Counted from the first letter of the stretch, positions 15,346 through 27,929 are shown. The stretch: 64,000 nucleotides of DNA from Physella acuta (GCF_028476545.1 NW_026732720.1:222501-286500); one strand, 5' to 3'. The notes: generated by a model not told the origin, from the sequence alone. Program-made: numbers and translations.

Positions 15346-16168
15346 GGAAAATACCGTCCAACACTATAATTATGAACGAAAAAGAAGATTGAAATATTTT
15401 TGATTCTTGTTTCCTTAACGGCAACACAAAAAAAAATGCATTTGCAAAAGAAACCCTCTTTCGAAGCTATTCAAATACAAATACTCGCGTAAACTTAAAA
15501 CCTAAATGCACCATAATTCTAATATACCATAATACTGACCTCATTTTTTTAAACAGTACTTAAAAAATGACATGAATCCCACTATTCGTTTAAAAAATAA
15601 AAAAAAATAACATTATTTCCACTCGATCTAATATTTTTTTAACATTATTTTAAAAGGCATTTTAAATTTAGATCACTAAAAACTGCGTTGTTTGTTTGTT
15701 AAAATAAATTAATTTAAAATGCTGACGTCAGTAGAAACTGAGAGATGACTTGAAATACAATCCACACTGCCAGGTAGAAAATAGATCCCGACTCACACCT
15801 TGTCTAGCTCTTACACGAGCGGCATTTGTCTCCCCTTGTTGTCGTATTTAAAGCAGCTCGATTTGTCTCCCTTGTTTTAAGTTTCCTGGGTTGCGTTTAT
15901 TAATTCATTCACTGTTGCTCAGACAATGTTAATAAAGTAAACACGATATCTTTGAACTTATTAAATATTGAGTTGCCTAGCCTGTTGGAAATAACCTGGT
16001 ATCGTCCTGCTTGTAATCGTACTCGTTGGATGAAAACAATGTGAAAAAATGTATATGTGATTGTAAAAAAGACAGATTTTTAAAAAAAACATGACAGAGT
16101 TATAAAACAAAAGAGAAAGTCCGATGTTTAAGTATGAAGTGTACGCATTTTAACATGACAGAACATAA

Positions 16169-16215
<47 letters not shown>

Positions 16216-16434
16216 CTTTATCCGGAGATCGCCGCTCTTATATATGCCTAGTACAGTGTGTGGAATCAAACACAAGTCCAATTCAAGATAATAAGAATAT
16301 TCATTATTTACACATCCATCTAACTATTCTAACTACAACTCACTCTCGACTTCTCCCTACACACTCGCATGACCAACTCTAACACTATCTACATTTTAAC
16401 TCTCTGCATCTTTCCTCTAGCACTACTTATCTCT
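15346..16434. other. No gene seen; short (AT)n at 16176-16210
   Basis: AT-rich unique sequence. The only repeat noticed is one short AT run. Confidence 0.4.
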
Positions 16435-16442
16435 AACAGCTG

Positions 16443-16686
16443 CAGTGGCGTAGGCAGGGGGGGTTAGGGGGGGGGGGGTCATAACCCCCCCATAGACCCC
16501 TCGGTATATATAAAAAGTATGAGGGGGGGGGGGTGCAAATCGAAAGTTTGAGGGGGGGGGGTGCAAATCGAAAGGTTGAGGGGGGGTGCAAATCGAAAGT
16601 TTGAGGGGGGGGGGGTGCAAATCGAAAGTTTGTCCCCGGGTAAAAATTGGAACCCCCCCCTTGAGACGATCCTGGCTACGCCACTG
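16443..16686 (-). mobile_element. hAT MITE of the CAGTGGCGTA family, copy 2
   Basis: Ends are CAGTGGCGTAGGCAGG and CCTGGCTACGCCACTG. A perfect 8-bp duplication AACAGCTG flanks it at 16435-16442 and 16687-16694. The interior is an array of 'GTGCAAATCGAAAG' units separated by G runs. Confidence 0.92.
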
Positions 16687-16694
16687 AACAGCTG

Positions 16695-17289
16695 ACCCAC
16701 GCTTCAGTGGTCATCTGACCGTCCCACGTGACCGGTCGTGTCCTGCAATTCTATTGGTGTACCTGACTAGGCTTTGCTCTGTTTCTGCTTTCTTATGCTT
16801 TGCCTCTATGACGTATAACTTGCGTCATCACAGACAGCACGTGAATATAAACTTTGAAAACAATTCAACAGAGAAGTTGCTATAAAAGAGACAAAGTTGT
16901 CATGTAATATTATCACAGACAAGGAATCTCAGTTTGAGTAAAATTAGACCCTAATGGGAAATATAAAATTTTAAAGAGTCAGCTAAATCATTCCCCGCTG
17001 TTTTTAAAAATCGAAAAAAATCATGTTTTGTTGAGCTGTTAACACAGACACACACTACAATGTGGCTGTAATGTGCCAATCATTTATTCATGGTGTAGGA
17101 AATTTGAAAAAACCCTAGTTAACCGAGTGTATAATGATACTGTAGTTTAAAATGGAAGTAACGCCTTCGTTGTATCAGAAGACTTACGAATGCTTTTGAT
17201 TAAGTGTCAGGTGAAAGGGTTTTCTAAATGATAGGATTTTGTTTACTCAGCCGTATTGTGATCAAAGCTTTAATTGGGTAAGTATAGGT
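16695..17289. other. No feature seen
   Basis: Unique sequence without a supported gene. Confidence 0.4.
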
Positions 17290-17379
17290 CAGGGGTCGGC
17301 AACCTTGTGAGGCCAAAGAGCCAAAAGTTGCAATTTATAAAATTTTCCAGTTTTTAAAGAGCCGCCAACATTTTTTTTT

Positions 17380-17394
17380 TAAATTTAGGATTTA

Positions 17395-17492
<98 letters not shown>

Positions 17493-17547
17493 ATGTATGT
17501 GTGTTTCTGTTTTTCTTTTATGCATTTTTTTTTTAATTTTAGGATTT

Positions 17548-17608
<61 letters not shown>

Positions 17609-17641
17609 ATGTATGTGTGTTTCTGTTTTTCTTTTATGCAT
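17380..17641 (+). repeat. Tandem duplication containing (AT)n
   Basis: A unit made of 'TTTAGGATTTRGT', a long (AT)n and 'ATCAATGTATGTGTGTTTCT' occurs twice in a row. Only the AT length differs, about 95 against 57 bp. Confidence 0.85.
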
Positions 17642-18104
17642 TACTACACCTTTCATCCGATCGCCATGAAACTTAGGGAAGTTGTTAAGAATATTCATGG
17701 AAAGGTTTCTGCGAAAAAAGTTTTTTCAAATTCGCAGGAGTGGCGCCCCGGCAGCGCGCGATTCGATTCTTCTCTATATACTGTAAATAAAAGTCATGAA
17801 ACCTTAAGGAGTTGATTAAAACGCTCAAGGGAGGTTTGTACAAAAAAAATCATTTTAAATTTCTTATGAGCGGCGCCCCGTTGGTGTATTTTTTTGTCAA
17901 TACACCATTTGGCGCCCAAAGTTCACGAGCTACTATGTTAGTACTTGGCATCCGTTAATCGGGCGTTCTGCATAGCGGTTAAAGGGTTCTACTATGTTTA
18001 GCGGCAAAACTGCAACAAGCGCAAACACCGGCGCCTCGTCGATTGCGCGACCCGAAGCGCCCCTGGCTCACCTGCGAGCACTGTGGCGCCTACGTTCAAT
18101 TTTA

Positions 18105-18500
18105 GGGGTCGGCGTGGTCGAGTCGGTAAAGCTCATGGTTGCTAAACCGAAAAAGTCTCTAGTTCGAACCCTCGGTCAGATGAGGCTTGTTAGCTGGGCA
18201 CAGCCACTCTTTCTAGGAGAGACAACTCCAAAATCAAAAACTGCTGCCTTGTAGTTTGTTCTTGGTTGGACAAAGGCTATGGAAGCAAATCCAAAAAGAA
18301 AAGCATGCTGAAATCGAAGTCAATGGACTCAATGGCGCATAACCAGTTGACACGTATCCTTAATTGTGATGGAGGCGTAGTCGAGTCGGCTAAAGCTCAT
18401 GGTTGATGAATTTGAAAAAGTCTCGAGTTCGAACCCTGTTGCAGATAAGCCACGATCCCTTCCAACACTAAAAATTAAGATTGAAGAAGAAGATGAAGAG
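18105..18500 (+). mobile_element. SINE family A with two tRNA-like heads
   Basis: The first head (18105-18180) has box A-like TGGTCGAGTCGG and box B-like GTTCGAACCC. The body runs through 'CTGCTGCCTTGTAGTTTGTT'. In the 3' part, where the copy at 49291 reads straight on, a second head sits at about 18369-18440 with AGTCGAGTCGG and GTTCGAACCC, followed by the normal 'CCTTCCAACACTAA' tail and GAA repeats. A perfect 10-bp duplication TTCAATTTTA at 18095-18104 and 18501-18510 brackets the whole unit, so it was inserted as one piece. Confidence 0.9.
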
Positions 18501-18549
18501 TTCAATTTTAAAAATAGGCTATACACTATAGACACGCGTTGCTTTAGTC

Positions 18550-19432
18550 CAGGGGTCTCCAAACTACGGCCCGCGGGCCGGATGCGGCCCGCGAGGTCAT
18601 TTTATCCGGCCCGCGACATCTTTTTGTCCACTGAATAAATATTTGTTGGAGGTGGCTGAGGAGCTTTGCCCAGAAAAATAAAATTTAAAAAGTTTGAAAA
18701 TATAGCTTTGTGTGCAAATACAATTACTTCTCGTGTTACAGACATTGGTGAAAACATAGTGACTCAAATAGCGAAAAATTCAAGCAAGTTTCGCCATTTT
18801 TCAATGGTAATGGATGAGTCGCTGGACAGCTGTTCCACCTCTCTACTGCTTGTGTTCAATAGAGGTGTGGATGAAGACATGAACATAACACAAGAGCTGG
18901 CTTCCCTACATAAAATGTATGACACTGTTACCGAAGAGGATATCTAACCATAGATAGTTCAGAGACAAACACAAAATCGCAAGATTTACCATATTTCACA
19001 TCAGTAAGATTGCTAATTTTGCGAGAAAATTCTGAGCAGAGTATCTAAGAAAAGAAATAGGTGACTTCCTGATAGTAAAGGCAAGCCACAGCCAGTAATG
19101 TCTGATGAAGAGTGGGTATAGAAATTGGTCTCTGCTGCAGACATAACTAGTCATTTTAATTTTCTGAACCTAAAACGGCAACAGAGGGAAATCTAGTTTC
19201 TGATCTATACACCCAACTAAGATACAAACTTGTCATGTTTTTTTGGTGGAGTGGACGACATTTGAAATGTTTATATATTTCTATATAAATTATATTTCTT
19301 TGAGGGGGGGGGGCGGTAGACGTTCTTCGGGGGGGGGGAACTCTGCCCCCCCCCCCCCCCAGAAACTCTGGCCCCCGAACTGATATTTGATAGTTAATGC
19401 GGCCCTCGGGCTGAACAGTTTGGAGACCCCTG
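18550..19432 (+). mobile_element. hAT (Charlie-like) element with transposase fragment
   Basis: Ends CAGGGGTCTCCAAACTAC and CAGTTTGGAGACCCCTG form terminal inverted repeats. A perfect 8-bp duplication CTTTAGTC lies at 18542-18549 and 19433-19440. Most of the interior is non-coding with G and C runs at 19300-19370. It carries a piece of transposase and is not autonomous. Confidence 0.93.
18666..18947 (+). pseudogene. hAT transposase fragment (internal)
   Basis: About 93 codons resemble the middle of hAT transposases of the group that also gave rise to vertebrate GTF2IRD2 and ZBED-type genes. Visible are 'IGENIVTQIAKNSSKF', then 'FSMVMDESLDSCSTS' with the first catalytic Asp of the RNase H-like fold, then 'LLVFNRGVDEDMNITQELASLH'. 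Similar sequence starts a little upstream ('VAEELCP', from about 18648). The zinc-finger N-terminus, later catalytic residues and the dimerisation domain are absent, so it cannot encode a working transposase. The family assignment comes from remembered homologues. Confidence 0.8.
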
Positions 19433-19589
19433 CTTTAGTCGCTCACTAAATCGAATCAGGCGCGTCGTCCGGCTTCTCTGCAGGGTGCGATTTGGCGCCC
19501 AGGGCTATCCTGCGAGCACCAAGCGCCTACCTTAGTTTTAAGGAGCATCCTACAATACGACATTCGATAATTAAGCCGAGCTAAGGGGC

Positions 19590-19880
19590 CGTGCGTATCG
19601 CCCCTGCGGTAGTGTAATCAGGTTCACTAGAGCGCCACATTCCGTCCTCGACAAATGGGCGGTGAGTGATTAACGGAGATATTACGGTGAGTGATTAACG
19701 GAGATATTACGGTGAGTGATTAACTTACACTCAAGGCTTTCATACAGCACGCCATGGTGGTAGGCGGTAGTGTAGGTAACCAGTGCCCCGATAAATATGA
19801 TCCAAACACAGGCATTGTTTAAACTTAAATAACTCAGCTTTAGAAAACAAGGAAGTACATTGAAATAGGGAGTAACTAAA
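19590..19880 (+). repeat. Dispersed repeat shared with 25597-25850
   Basis: Shared blocks in order are 'CCCTGCGGTAGTGT', 'ACTCAAGGCTTTCAT', 'GGTAGTGTAGGTAA', 'CCCGATAARYATGATCCAA' and 'TAGAAAACAAGG'. This copy also has a 22-bp unit with 'GTGAGTGATTAACGGAG' in two to three tandem copies at 19660-19725. Confidence 0.75.
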
Positions 19881-20317
19881 TATTCTAATAGAATAGCGAG
19901 TGTTTTATTGTTTATATTTATTATTATATCGTTCATTACCGAGTGTTGCAAACTAATACTTTTATGAGTTTCAAAATAAAATAAAATAATTATTAATTAT
20001 TGTGCATCGAGCTGAAGAGCCGCATCTTGACACCAAAAGAGCCGCATGCGGCTCGCGAGCCGCACGTTGCCGACCCCTGGTATAGGTAAACTGGTATTGA
20101 AATGGCGACATTGTCCAAATGTAAAGTTACACTGCAAAAATTTCATTCTTTCAAAATTTTAATACCTAACACCAGACAAGCTTTGGATTGATCTTCTAAA
20201 TCTGAAAAAAACTTTCTTTCCTTTTTTCATTATTTGAATGGAACCCCAAACAAGCGTTAGTTGATCTCCCTTATACACTATTTTTACTCTCTCTCCTTCT
20301 CTCTCTATTGATATATA

Positions 20318-20321
20318 TATA

Positions 20322-20412
<91 letters not shown>
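20318..20412. repeat. (AT)n microsatellite
   Basis: AT run with AAAT interruptions, followed by GT repeats to 20460. Confidence 0.95.
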
Positions 20413-20418
<6 letters not shown>

Positions 20419-20611
20419 TTTTATATATGTGTGTGTTTATGTGTGTGTGTTATTGTGTGTATTGTTGGAAGAGACATCTAAAAACAAACCTAGACAGCCA
20501 TCTTATGTTTGTTCCGTCCAGCCTGAACTACTTAAGTCCGACTTCCTGTCCGAGATCTCTGTAATCAGGGTGATGAAGAGAGGTGAGCCGAGGGGGGGGG
20601 GGTCTGTATCC

Positions 20612-21165
20612 TAAGGGATGGGTGGATCTATGGGTCAGTGGATGGGTAAATCTCTGGGTCAGTGGATGTGTGGATCTCTGGGTCAGTGGATGGGTGGATC
20701 TCTGGGTCAGTGGATGGGTGGATCTCTGGGTCAGTGGATGAGTGGATGTCTGGGTCAGTGGATGGGTGGATATCTGGGTCAGTGGATGGGTGGATGTCTG
20801 GGTCAGTGGATGTGTGGATCTCAGTGGATGGGTGGATCTCTGGGTCAGTGGATGGGTGGATCTCTGGGTCAGTGGATGGGTGGATCTCTGGGTCAGTGGA
20901 TGGGTGGATCTCTGGGTCAGTGGATGAGTGGATGTCTGGGTCAGTGGATGGGTGGATATCTGGGTCAGTGGATGGGTGGATATCTGGGTCAGTGGATGGG
21001 TGGATGTCTGAGTCAGTGGATGGGTGGATCTCAGTGGATGAGTGGATCTCTGGGTCAGCGGATGGGTGGATCTCTGGGTCAGCGGATGGGTGGATCTCTG
21101 GGTCAGCGGATGGGTGGATATCTGAGTCACTGGATGAGTGACATGGATACCTGGGTCAGTGGATG
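20612..21165. repeat. 24-bp minisatellite
   Basis: About 22 units of 'GGTCAGTGGATGGGTGGATC' plus four bases. A few units are shortened ('CTCAGTGG'). Because 24 is a multiple of three and the unit lacks stops in several frames, long false reading frames exist on both strands. Confidence 0.95.
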
Positions 21166-22328
21166 GGTGGTGTGGATATGTATGTCAGTGGTCTATAGTC
21201 AAGTGAATGTTTCAACGTGTCTAGACACTGGGCAACATCGTGAATAAATGTTGCATCAGGGTTGACATATACTCTGGTTAGGAAAAATTTAAACTGTTTG
21301 TTGATGGTAAACTATGAAGCGAGTACACACTGGCGCTTTTGTATATATTTCGTAAATTGTAGTCAAACAACTGTTATAAAAATAAAACGTTGATTATTTC
21401 ATCCATATGACTTATTGATTGAAGTAAAATGAACACATCTATATGGGGCAATTTATCAGTTGTAATTTATTTCTGAATAAATACGAACCGCTTATACGAA
21501 CAAGCATATTTATTATAAATAAGTATACTTTTTAATAAATAATTATATTTTTATATAAATCCGTACAATTTTATTATTAAAAATGTTTTAATTAAAAGTT
21601 TGTTAGTGCGAAAGTAAGTTATCTGTAAAGAATATATTCCATAAGTATGAAAACATGATAATAGAGAAGATACTCATGTAATAACAAAAATTTATTTTTA
21701 TAATAGAAAGGTTAATAAACGAAAATATATATCGATCACTGTCAAAAATTTTTAATCAACGGAATTAGAGCTTGATAAAATCTTGATGTTTTGCATCGAA
21801 AATTATTAGAAAACTTGTAATGTTTTTTTTTAAGAAATACGTTGCTTTCAAGTAATCAAAATTAATATAAAATGTTCGTCCTTCGAGTTATCTGTCAATC
21901 GTCCCTTCAAAAATTAGCTTCGTGTAATTGGCCTACGGACTATCGGCCTTCGAGCAATCGGCTTTTTTGGCTATTGGCCGTAAGGTAAATAACCGGCATC
22001 CATAGAAATTGTTTTATAATTTTTATTTTGAATTTTTTTTTCTATGATGATAATCAAAAACTTGAATCAATTTCACGCATTTCTTCTAAAACAATCAACA
22101 ATCCATGTATTAGATTGTTAACCGAGTGAGACGATTAGACGTTTTGAGTTTTTAAAAAAAAACTTGATTGAACGCCCTACCAAAATTCGGATGATTGACT
22201 AGTATCAGCCTAAAAACATATACCCGTAGACGAGGACAATGTTCACTTAAAAGTCAGGCGCAGTGTCATTACAATTTCTCTGTTTATAAAATCTGGACCA
22301 TCCTGTGCGCTAGTTTTGCCCTTTTTAC
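21166..22328. other. AT-rich, no gene seen
   Basis: No coding or RNA feature. A degenerate repeat with 'TCGAGCAATCGGC'-like units lies at 21878-21985. Confidence 0.4.
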
Positions 22329-22970
22329 TTTCTCGTATATACGAAGTATAGAGAAAGTCTTGTATTCGTGCAAATTTTAAAAAATCGAGATTTTTACAAA
22401 TCTCGACGTTTTACACCTTACTGATACGGAAAAACATAATTTTGCAATCTTGTCCGTATGTCTGTGTGTGTGTGTGTCTGTGTGTGTGTATGTGTAAACA
22501 CGATAACTTGAGTACGGTTACAGCTAGGTTGATGAAATTTTTCATATATAAGTATTTTATTAAAATCGTAGATTCGTATCAACTTTTGAGCGATTCCCGA
22601 TAACCGGAAGTGGTACTTTTTCTACTTTGAATTTTTCAAAAGCCTATAACTTGAGTACTGTTTCAGATAGATAAATGAAATTTCACATGTAAGTAAAAGA
22701 TCTAACTCTCTACCTTTTGTCAAATTTTGAGTAATTTCCGTTGACCGAAAGTACTAATGTACGCTATTTCCGATTTCTCAAAAAACACATCTTTATTCTG
22801 CGTTCGCTTGGTGCGCATTTCTTTTTTTCTATGAGATTCTATTCTATTTAAAAAAGTTTAAGTATTTAAAATGGATTAAAAATCATAACTATATCCCGAG
22901 TTCCCGTCTCCTGTTGTTTTATAGAAGAATATTCGAGAAAGTTTAGGGGAGATCACTCCCGGTTTATTTG
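22329..22970 (+). repeat. Dispersed repeat R1, copy 2
   Basis: Partner of 1479-2170, about 50 bp shorter, with the same TCGTATATACGA palindrome at the start and the same end near 'AGTTTAGGGGAGATCAC'. Internal sub-blocks with 'ATAACTTGAGTAC' are kept. Confidence 0.75.
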
Positions 22971-23014
22971 TTGAAATAGTTAACAAAAAAATTCGAGTAC
23001 TCTGGCAAATGTAT

Positions 23015-23275
23015 GAGCGGCGTGGCCTAGCGATAGAGCGCTCGGCTACTAACCTGAAGTCTCGATTTCGGATTCAAATGAGTACAACGTCCCTGAGTCC
23101 CGTCAGCTCTGATGGATACATAACTGAAGTTATGTAAACAAAGGCGGCTGGGCATAGTGCTGACCACATTATCCAATTGTAAGCCGAGGTAATTAAATCC
23201 AATAAACTCTACTTCATCTGCCCATGTGTCTTGGGCACAAACAGGGGAAAGAAAGGCAACTGTAAAAAAAAAAGC
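23015..23275 (+). mobile_element. tRNA-derived SINE, family B
   Basis: Head GGCGTGGCCTAGCGATAGAG, then 'CTACTAACCTGAAG', 'GTCCCTGAGTCCCGTCAGC', 'GGCGGCTGGGCATAGTGC' and 'CTCTACTTCATCTGCCCAT'. The 3' end is near 'GGAAAGAAAGGCAAC' and an A run. Confidence 0.85.
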
Positions 23276-23361
23276 AAAGACACTCTGTTAGTTTTTTTTT
23301 CTTGTCTCATGTAGTTACTAACGGAAATGCAAGATGCTGACTTACAGTGGTTTATTATGAG

Positions 23362-23740
23362 GCAGTGGCGTAGAAAGGATTATGTAAAGATAGGGATCAA
23401 CTTAATTTTGATTTATTGACATCAACGTTTGGAAATTTTAAACCATGACAGACGGCACAGAGGCGCTGTTAACAATAGGTTTATCTTATGAGACAGCTAT
23501 CCTTTGGGTAGTCTACTGAGGGGGTGGGGTCTGGGGGTCCCATGAAATAGGATTGGTCAACTAGGTTAGGGCTTATAAATTATTGACTTTAGAACAGGTA
23601 GGGGAAAGGAGGGGGGATCGCACTTAAATTTCCGGGGGTCGGAACCGACACTGGTAAAAACTATATATGTTCTATATAAATTATATATTTGTGTGTTCTA
23701 TTTTGTCAGCGTTGTGAAAAAGGGGGGGGGGGGGGGGAGG
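23362..23740 (+). repeat. Decayed MITE-like sequence with G runs
   Basis: It starts CAGTGGCGTAGAAAGG, like the hAT MITEs, and at 23640-23740 resembles the middle of the CAGTGTTTCTT MITE family ('CGACACTGGTAAAAACTATAT'). Ends and target duplication could not be fixed. Confidence 0.35.
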
Positions 23741-24248
23741 GGGTTGTTTCGGTTGAGAGAGACCATCCCTCACCCCCGAAGAATTGGCTGTGAGAAAATC
23801 GGCTTCCATCCTTTTCTTGGTGGACAAATAGAGCCGTTCAATTAAACAAACATTTGAGGCAACTACAGAACATCACGTTGACAGTTAATGAACAAGACTA
23901 ATTGATGAGATTTTTAATGATAATTTTAGCAGGTAGCTAGCTAATCGTCGGCTCCTTAACAAGACAAATGAAATAATTTTTTTATGATAACAATTTTGAG
24001 TCGTCAATCGGCAAAATTTTAAGTGGTTATTTTTCGTAGTTTTCACATTTCAGCAAAATTTAATTTGGGAATAATATTTTATTTGCCACGAGGAGGCGCT
24101 AATTTTCATTTCGTTTAAATTCAGGTAAAAACTTCGGCTAGATTTTTATCGAAATTTGAATTATTGGAAAACAGATAACAATGTCGACAACGGCAACCAA
24201 GTAGCCTTGACATTACCGTGTATTTAATTAGTGACCCTTTTGTACTTG

Positions 24249-24540
24249 GCGATCCACGGGGCGATTGGAATAGGGTTGATCTGTTTCTGTGACCTCGGCA
24301 TATGAAGAGATAGTGGTCAGCACTCTGCCCAGGCGCCTTTATATTTCTCTACGTGAAGTCAGGTACCATTTATAGCTGGGGTAACTCAGCGACCTCCGAC
24401 TTGCGGTTAGTAGACGTGCACTCGACCATTCAGAGACGCCGCCCCATAACGCAAGTGAAATCCTATAGACTAGAGCCCGGTACCCAAACTTCATGTTATC
24501 AGTCTAGTGTTCTACCACCAGCCTATGTCGTTTCATAGTC
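24249..24540 (-). mobile_element. tRNA-derived SINE, family B, diverged
   Basis: The minus strand carries the head 'GGTGGTAGAACAC', then 'CTCTTCATATGCCGAGGTCAC' and the 3' block. A stretch at 24380-24460 is unlike the other copies and may be an insertion. Confidence 0.6.
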
Positions 24541-24609
24541 TTGTAGATAAATCTTAAGATAAAGAACGCTTCCTACCTGAGAGTGACTACAACAAAAAAC
24601 AACACACAC

Positions 24610-24760
24610 AAACAGACTTTACCGTTTTCTGTGACCACGGCACGTAATGGTTCTTATCGACGGCTCCCCAACTAAAGCCAGGTACCCATTTAAGCTGGAT
24701 GAACCAAGCTCCAAATTTCCAAGTTTGCAGCATCGTTCCTGACCATGCTTTATAATAGTT
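24610..24760 (-). mobile_element. SINE family B fragment
   Basis: Only 'GTGACCACGG', 'GAACCAAGCTCC' and a head-like end are left. It is strongly diverged. Confidence 0.4.
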
Positions 24761-25374
24761 CAACTATGACGTGTATGATGACTAAAAGCAACAGAGACTT
24801 TAGGTCTAGAGAGAAATGGATAAAAAATGGATGATGCATGTTGGATGATACATGTCCACACCTTCCTAAGTAGGCTACAAAAAGTTAACGAAGCTCTAAT
24901 TCAAAGCGGAAATTGATAAATAAATAGATCACACAATGTCTACATTTTCCGACTTACCAAAAGTTAAAATAAGTAAACTTTGTAACAGGCAACAAATATC
25001 ACTTTGTTAAAATGCATGAGAGCAACAAATTGCAGAAGATATCTTCAGGATGTCACTGCTAGAGTAGACACAAGTCCTAGCCAACGTCAGCCAAGTTCTC
25101 GATTGAAAGACAACTTATGTGAGATTTATAGCGAGCTTGAAACAATTCATTCCAGTTGTCTGTCTCGATTCTGATACAATAAATACAAATTGTTTTTGAC
25201 TCTTGATGTTTTTTTTATCCTGATATAACAAACGCCACACGTATTTACGAAAAAAATATGACACGAAATTTATTTTTATTTTCTTTACGACTTCTCCGTG
25301 TGTAAATATAGAAATATTGTATTTCTTTCCTTCTTTGTCAACATACACACACACACCCATATATATAAATAAAT
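24761..25374. other. No feature seen
   Basis: AT-rich unique sequence. Confidence 0.4.
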
Positions 25375-25376
25375 AA

Positions 25377-25378
<2 letters not shown>

Positions 25379-25472
<94 letters not shown>
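25379..25472. repeat. (AT)n microsatellite
   Basis: Pure AT run abutting the next element. Confidence 0.95.
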
Positions 25473-25473
<1 letters not shown>

Positions 25474-25474
<1 letters not shown>

Positions 25475-25912
25475 TAGCGTGCCCGCGTGCCCGTCCCCGC
25501 GCGTTGTCGCGGGTATAGAAGAAAGTCTGACGAAATATATAATAAGAGTTTCATCAATTCTAGACTTGTGGCCTTTTTTTTCTAAAACTAAGTCCCTGCG
25601 GTAGTGTGATCGGGGGCTCCCGATAGCGCCCCTCTACGTCCCTGGCACCTGGGCGGTCACCAAAGTGTGTTCTATCTCACTATTACGGTTAGTGATTAGC
25701 GTGCACTCAAGGCTTTCATGCGGTAGTGTAGGTAAACCCGTGTCCCGATAAGCATGATCCAAGCGTTGGCGTTGTTAACATTTAAATAACAAAGTTTTAG
25801 AAAACAAGGTCACACGTCTAAGAATATAATATTAGTAACGCAATGATGAAACCCTTTTAACATATTACGTCATATTTGATTTTATCCCTATGGCAACGCG
25901 GGGACGGGGACG
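25474..25912 (-). mobile_element. Fold-back or Helitron-like element set between two (AT)n runs
   Basis: The left end is CTAGCGTGCCCG followed by a GTCCCCGCG block; the right end is the near-complement ending CGGGGACGGGGACGCTATA. On the minus strand it ends CTAG followed by T, as the Helitron-like copies do. The interior (25597-25850) matches 19590-19880. AT dinucleotides abut both sides, as if it had inserted within a microsatellite. Confidence 0.5.
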
Positions 25913-26716
<804 letters not shown>

Positions 26717-26788
<72 letters not shown>

Positions 26789-26830
26789 TATATATATATA
26801 TATATATATATTTATTTATTTATATATATA
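26717..26830. repeat. (AT)n microsatellite with AAAT/ATTT interruptions
   Basis: AT run with 'AAATAAATA' and 'TTTATTTATTTA' pieces. Confidence 0.95.
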
Positions 26831-27039
26831 TCACTGAAAGCAAATTAGACAAACATTATAATAAACTGAAACTCCAAAAATTTTAACCGAGTTAAAAAGG
26901 ATCAATTTGTGTAATAAGCACATGGTTAATATGAATGTAATGGCAATACCAATTAGTGCTAAGATCATCCGAATTCCTGATTAGTGCATACGTCACAGAC
27001 GGCAATTGATGCAAACATCATTCCAATATCAATCAGTTT

Positions 27040-27525
27040 AATCTCGAACTATACACTTATTAGTACAAACAAAACCTCTACACTAATGAGTTAACGAAAC
27101 ACCCCAAAACATCCAAATGGTAAAACATCAACCAAACGCCAATTAGTGAAAATAACACCCCTAACAAATTATAAAAAAACTTCACCCCAACACCAACAGT
27201 TTAAAACATCACCTCGACACGTTTTAGCTCACACATCACTCCAAACACCAATTAGTACAAACACCACCCCAACATCACTTAATGCAAAAACCACCCCAAC
27301 ACAGACAAGTGAAAACCCCAGCCCCAATATCAGTTAGTACAAACACCAACCCCAATATCACTTAGTACAACCCCAATATCACTTAGTACAACCCCAATAT
27401 CAGTTAGTACAAACACCAACCCCAATATCAGTTAGTACAAACACCACCTAAATATCACCCCAACACAGATAAGTGAAAACCCCAGCCCTACATCAACCAT
27501 TACAAAAACCACCCAATCACATTAC
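27040..27525. repeat. Degenerate minisatellite, about 27-bp unit
   Basis: Units on 'CAATATCAGTTAGTACAAAC' and 'ACCACCCCAACA' alternate. The best preserved copies lie at 27320-27450. Confidence 0.75.
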
Positions 27526-27781
27526 AGCGTAGGCGAACTTTGAACCTTGGTGGTTTTAATTAAACTGAGTCGTTAATTTCTTGATTACAGAACCTGATTC
27601 TCTCTAGCCTGATGCATATTTCATACAATCATTTGAAACAGTTTTTGTAGTGAATATAAAATTGATGTTTTTTTCCCGAAGGTTTTGGTTTTTTAAACGC
27701 TTTCTATAAAATTGATCTAAAATTAAAAGCCTTGCTATAAAAATTTGGTCAAAACTTGATTTAAAAAAAAAAGTTAAGCAT

Positions 27782-27783
<2 letters not shown>

Positions 27784-27822
<39 letters not shown>
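27784..27822. repeat. Poly-T tract of about 39 bp
   Basis: Uninterrupted T run. It could be the reversed poly-A tail of a retroposed sequence, but no body was recognised beside it. Confidence 0.9.
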
Positions 27823-27823
<1 letters not shown>

Positions 27824-27929
27824 TGATATTCGGTGTATCGGTTAAACTAGAGGAGTATTTTTGGTATGGAATGATTGAGGAGTGCTTGCTGTGTATAAAA
27901 GATTAGTTTGCGATGTGAAAGTGTATGTG

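Larger units (their letters stand above)
17290..20079. mobile_element. hAT element with nested insertions
   Basis: It begins CAGGGGTCGGCAACCTTG and ends CGTTGCCGACCCCTG, imperfect terminal inverted repeats, with a perfect 8-bp duplication GTATAGGT at 17282-17289 and 20080-20087. Both ends carry 'AGAGCCG' sequence just inside the repeats. No transposase of this outer element is visible. Inside lie two tandem (AT)n blocks, a two-headed SINE (18105-18500) and a second hAT element (18550-19432), each with its own target duplication, so the outer element is the oldest layer. Confidence 0.9.

Noticed and set aside
18105-18180. tRNA gene
   Set aside because: It has A and B box-like sequence but is the head of a SINE with tail and target duplication. 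The same holds for the other tRNA-like heads.
20612-21247. Reading frames of about 160-209 codons across the 24-bp array
   Set aside because: The unit length is a multiple of three and lacks stops, so frames open on both strands. The products are pure unit translations.
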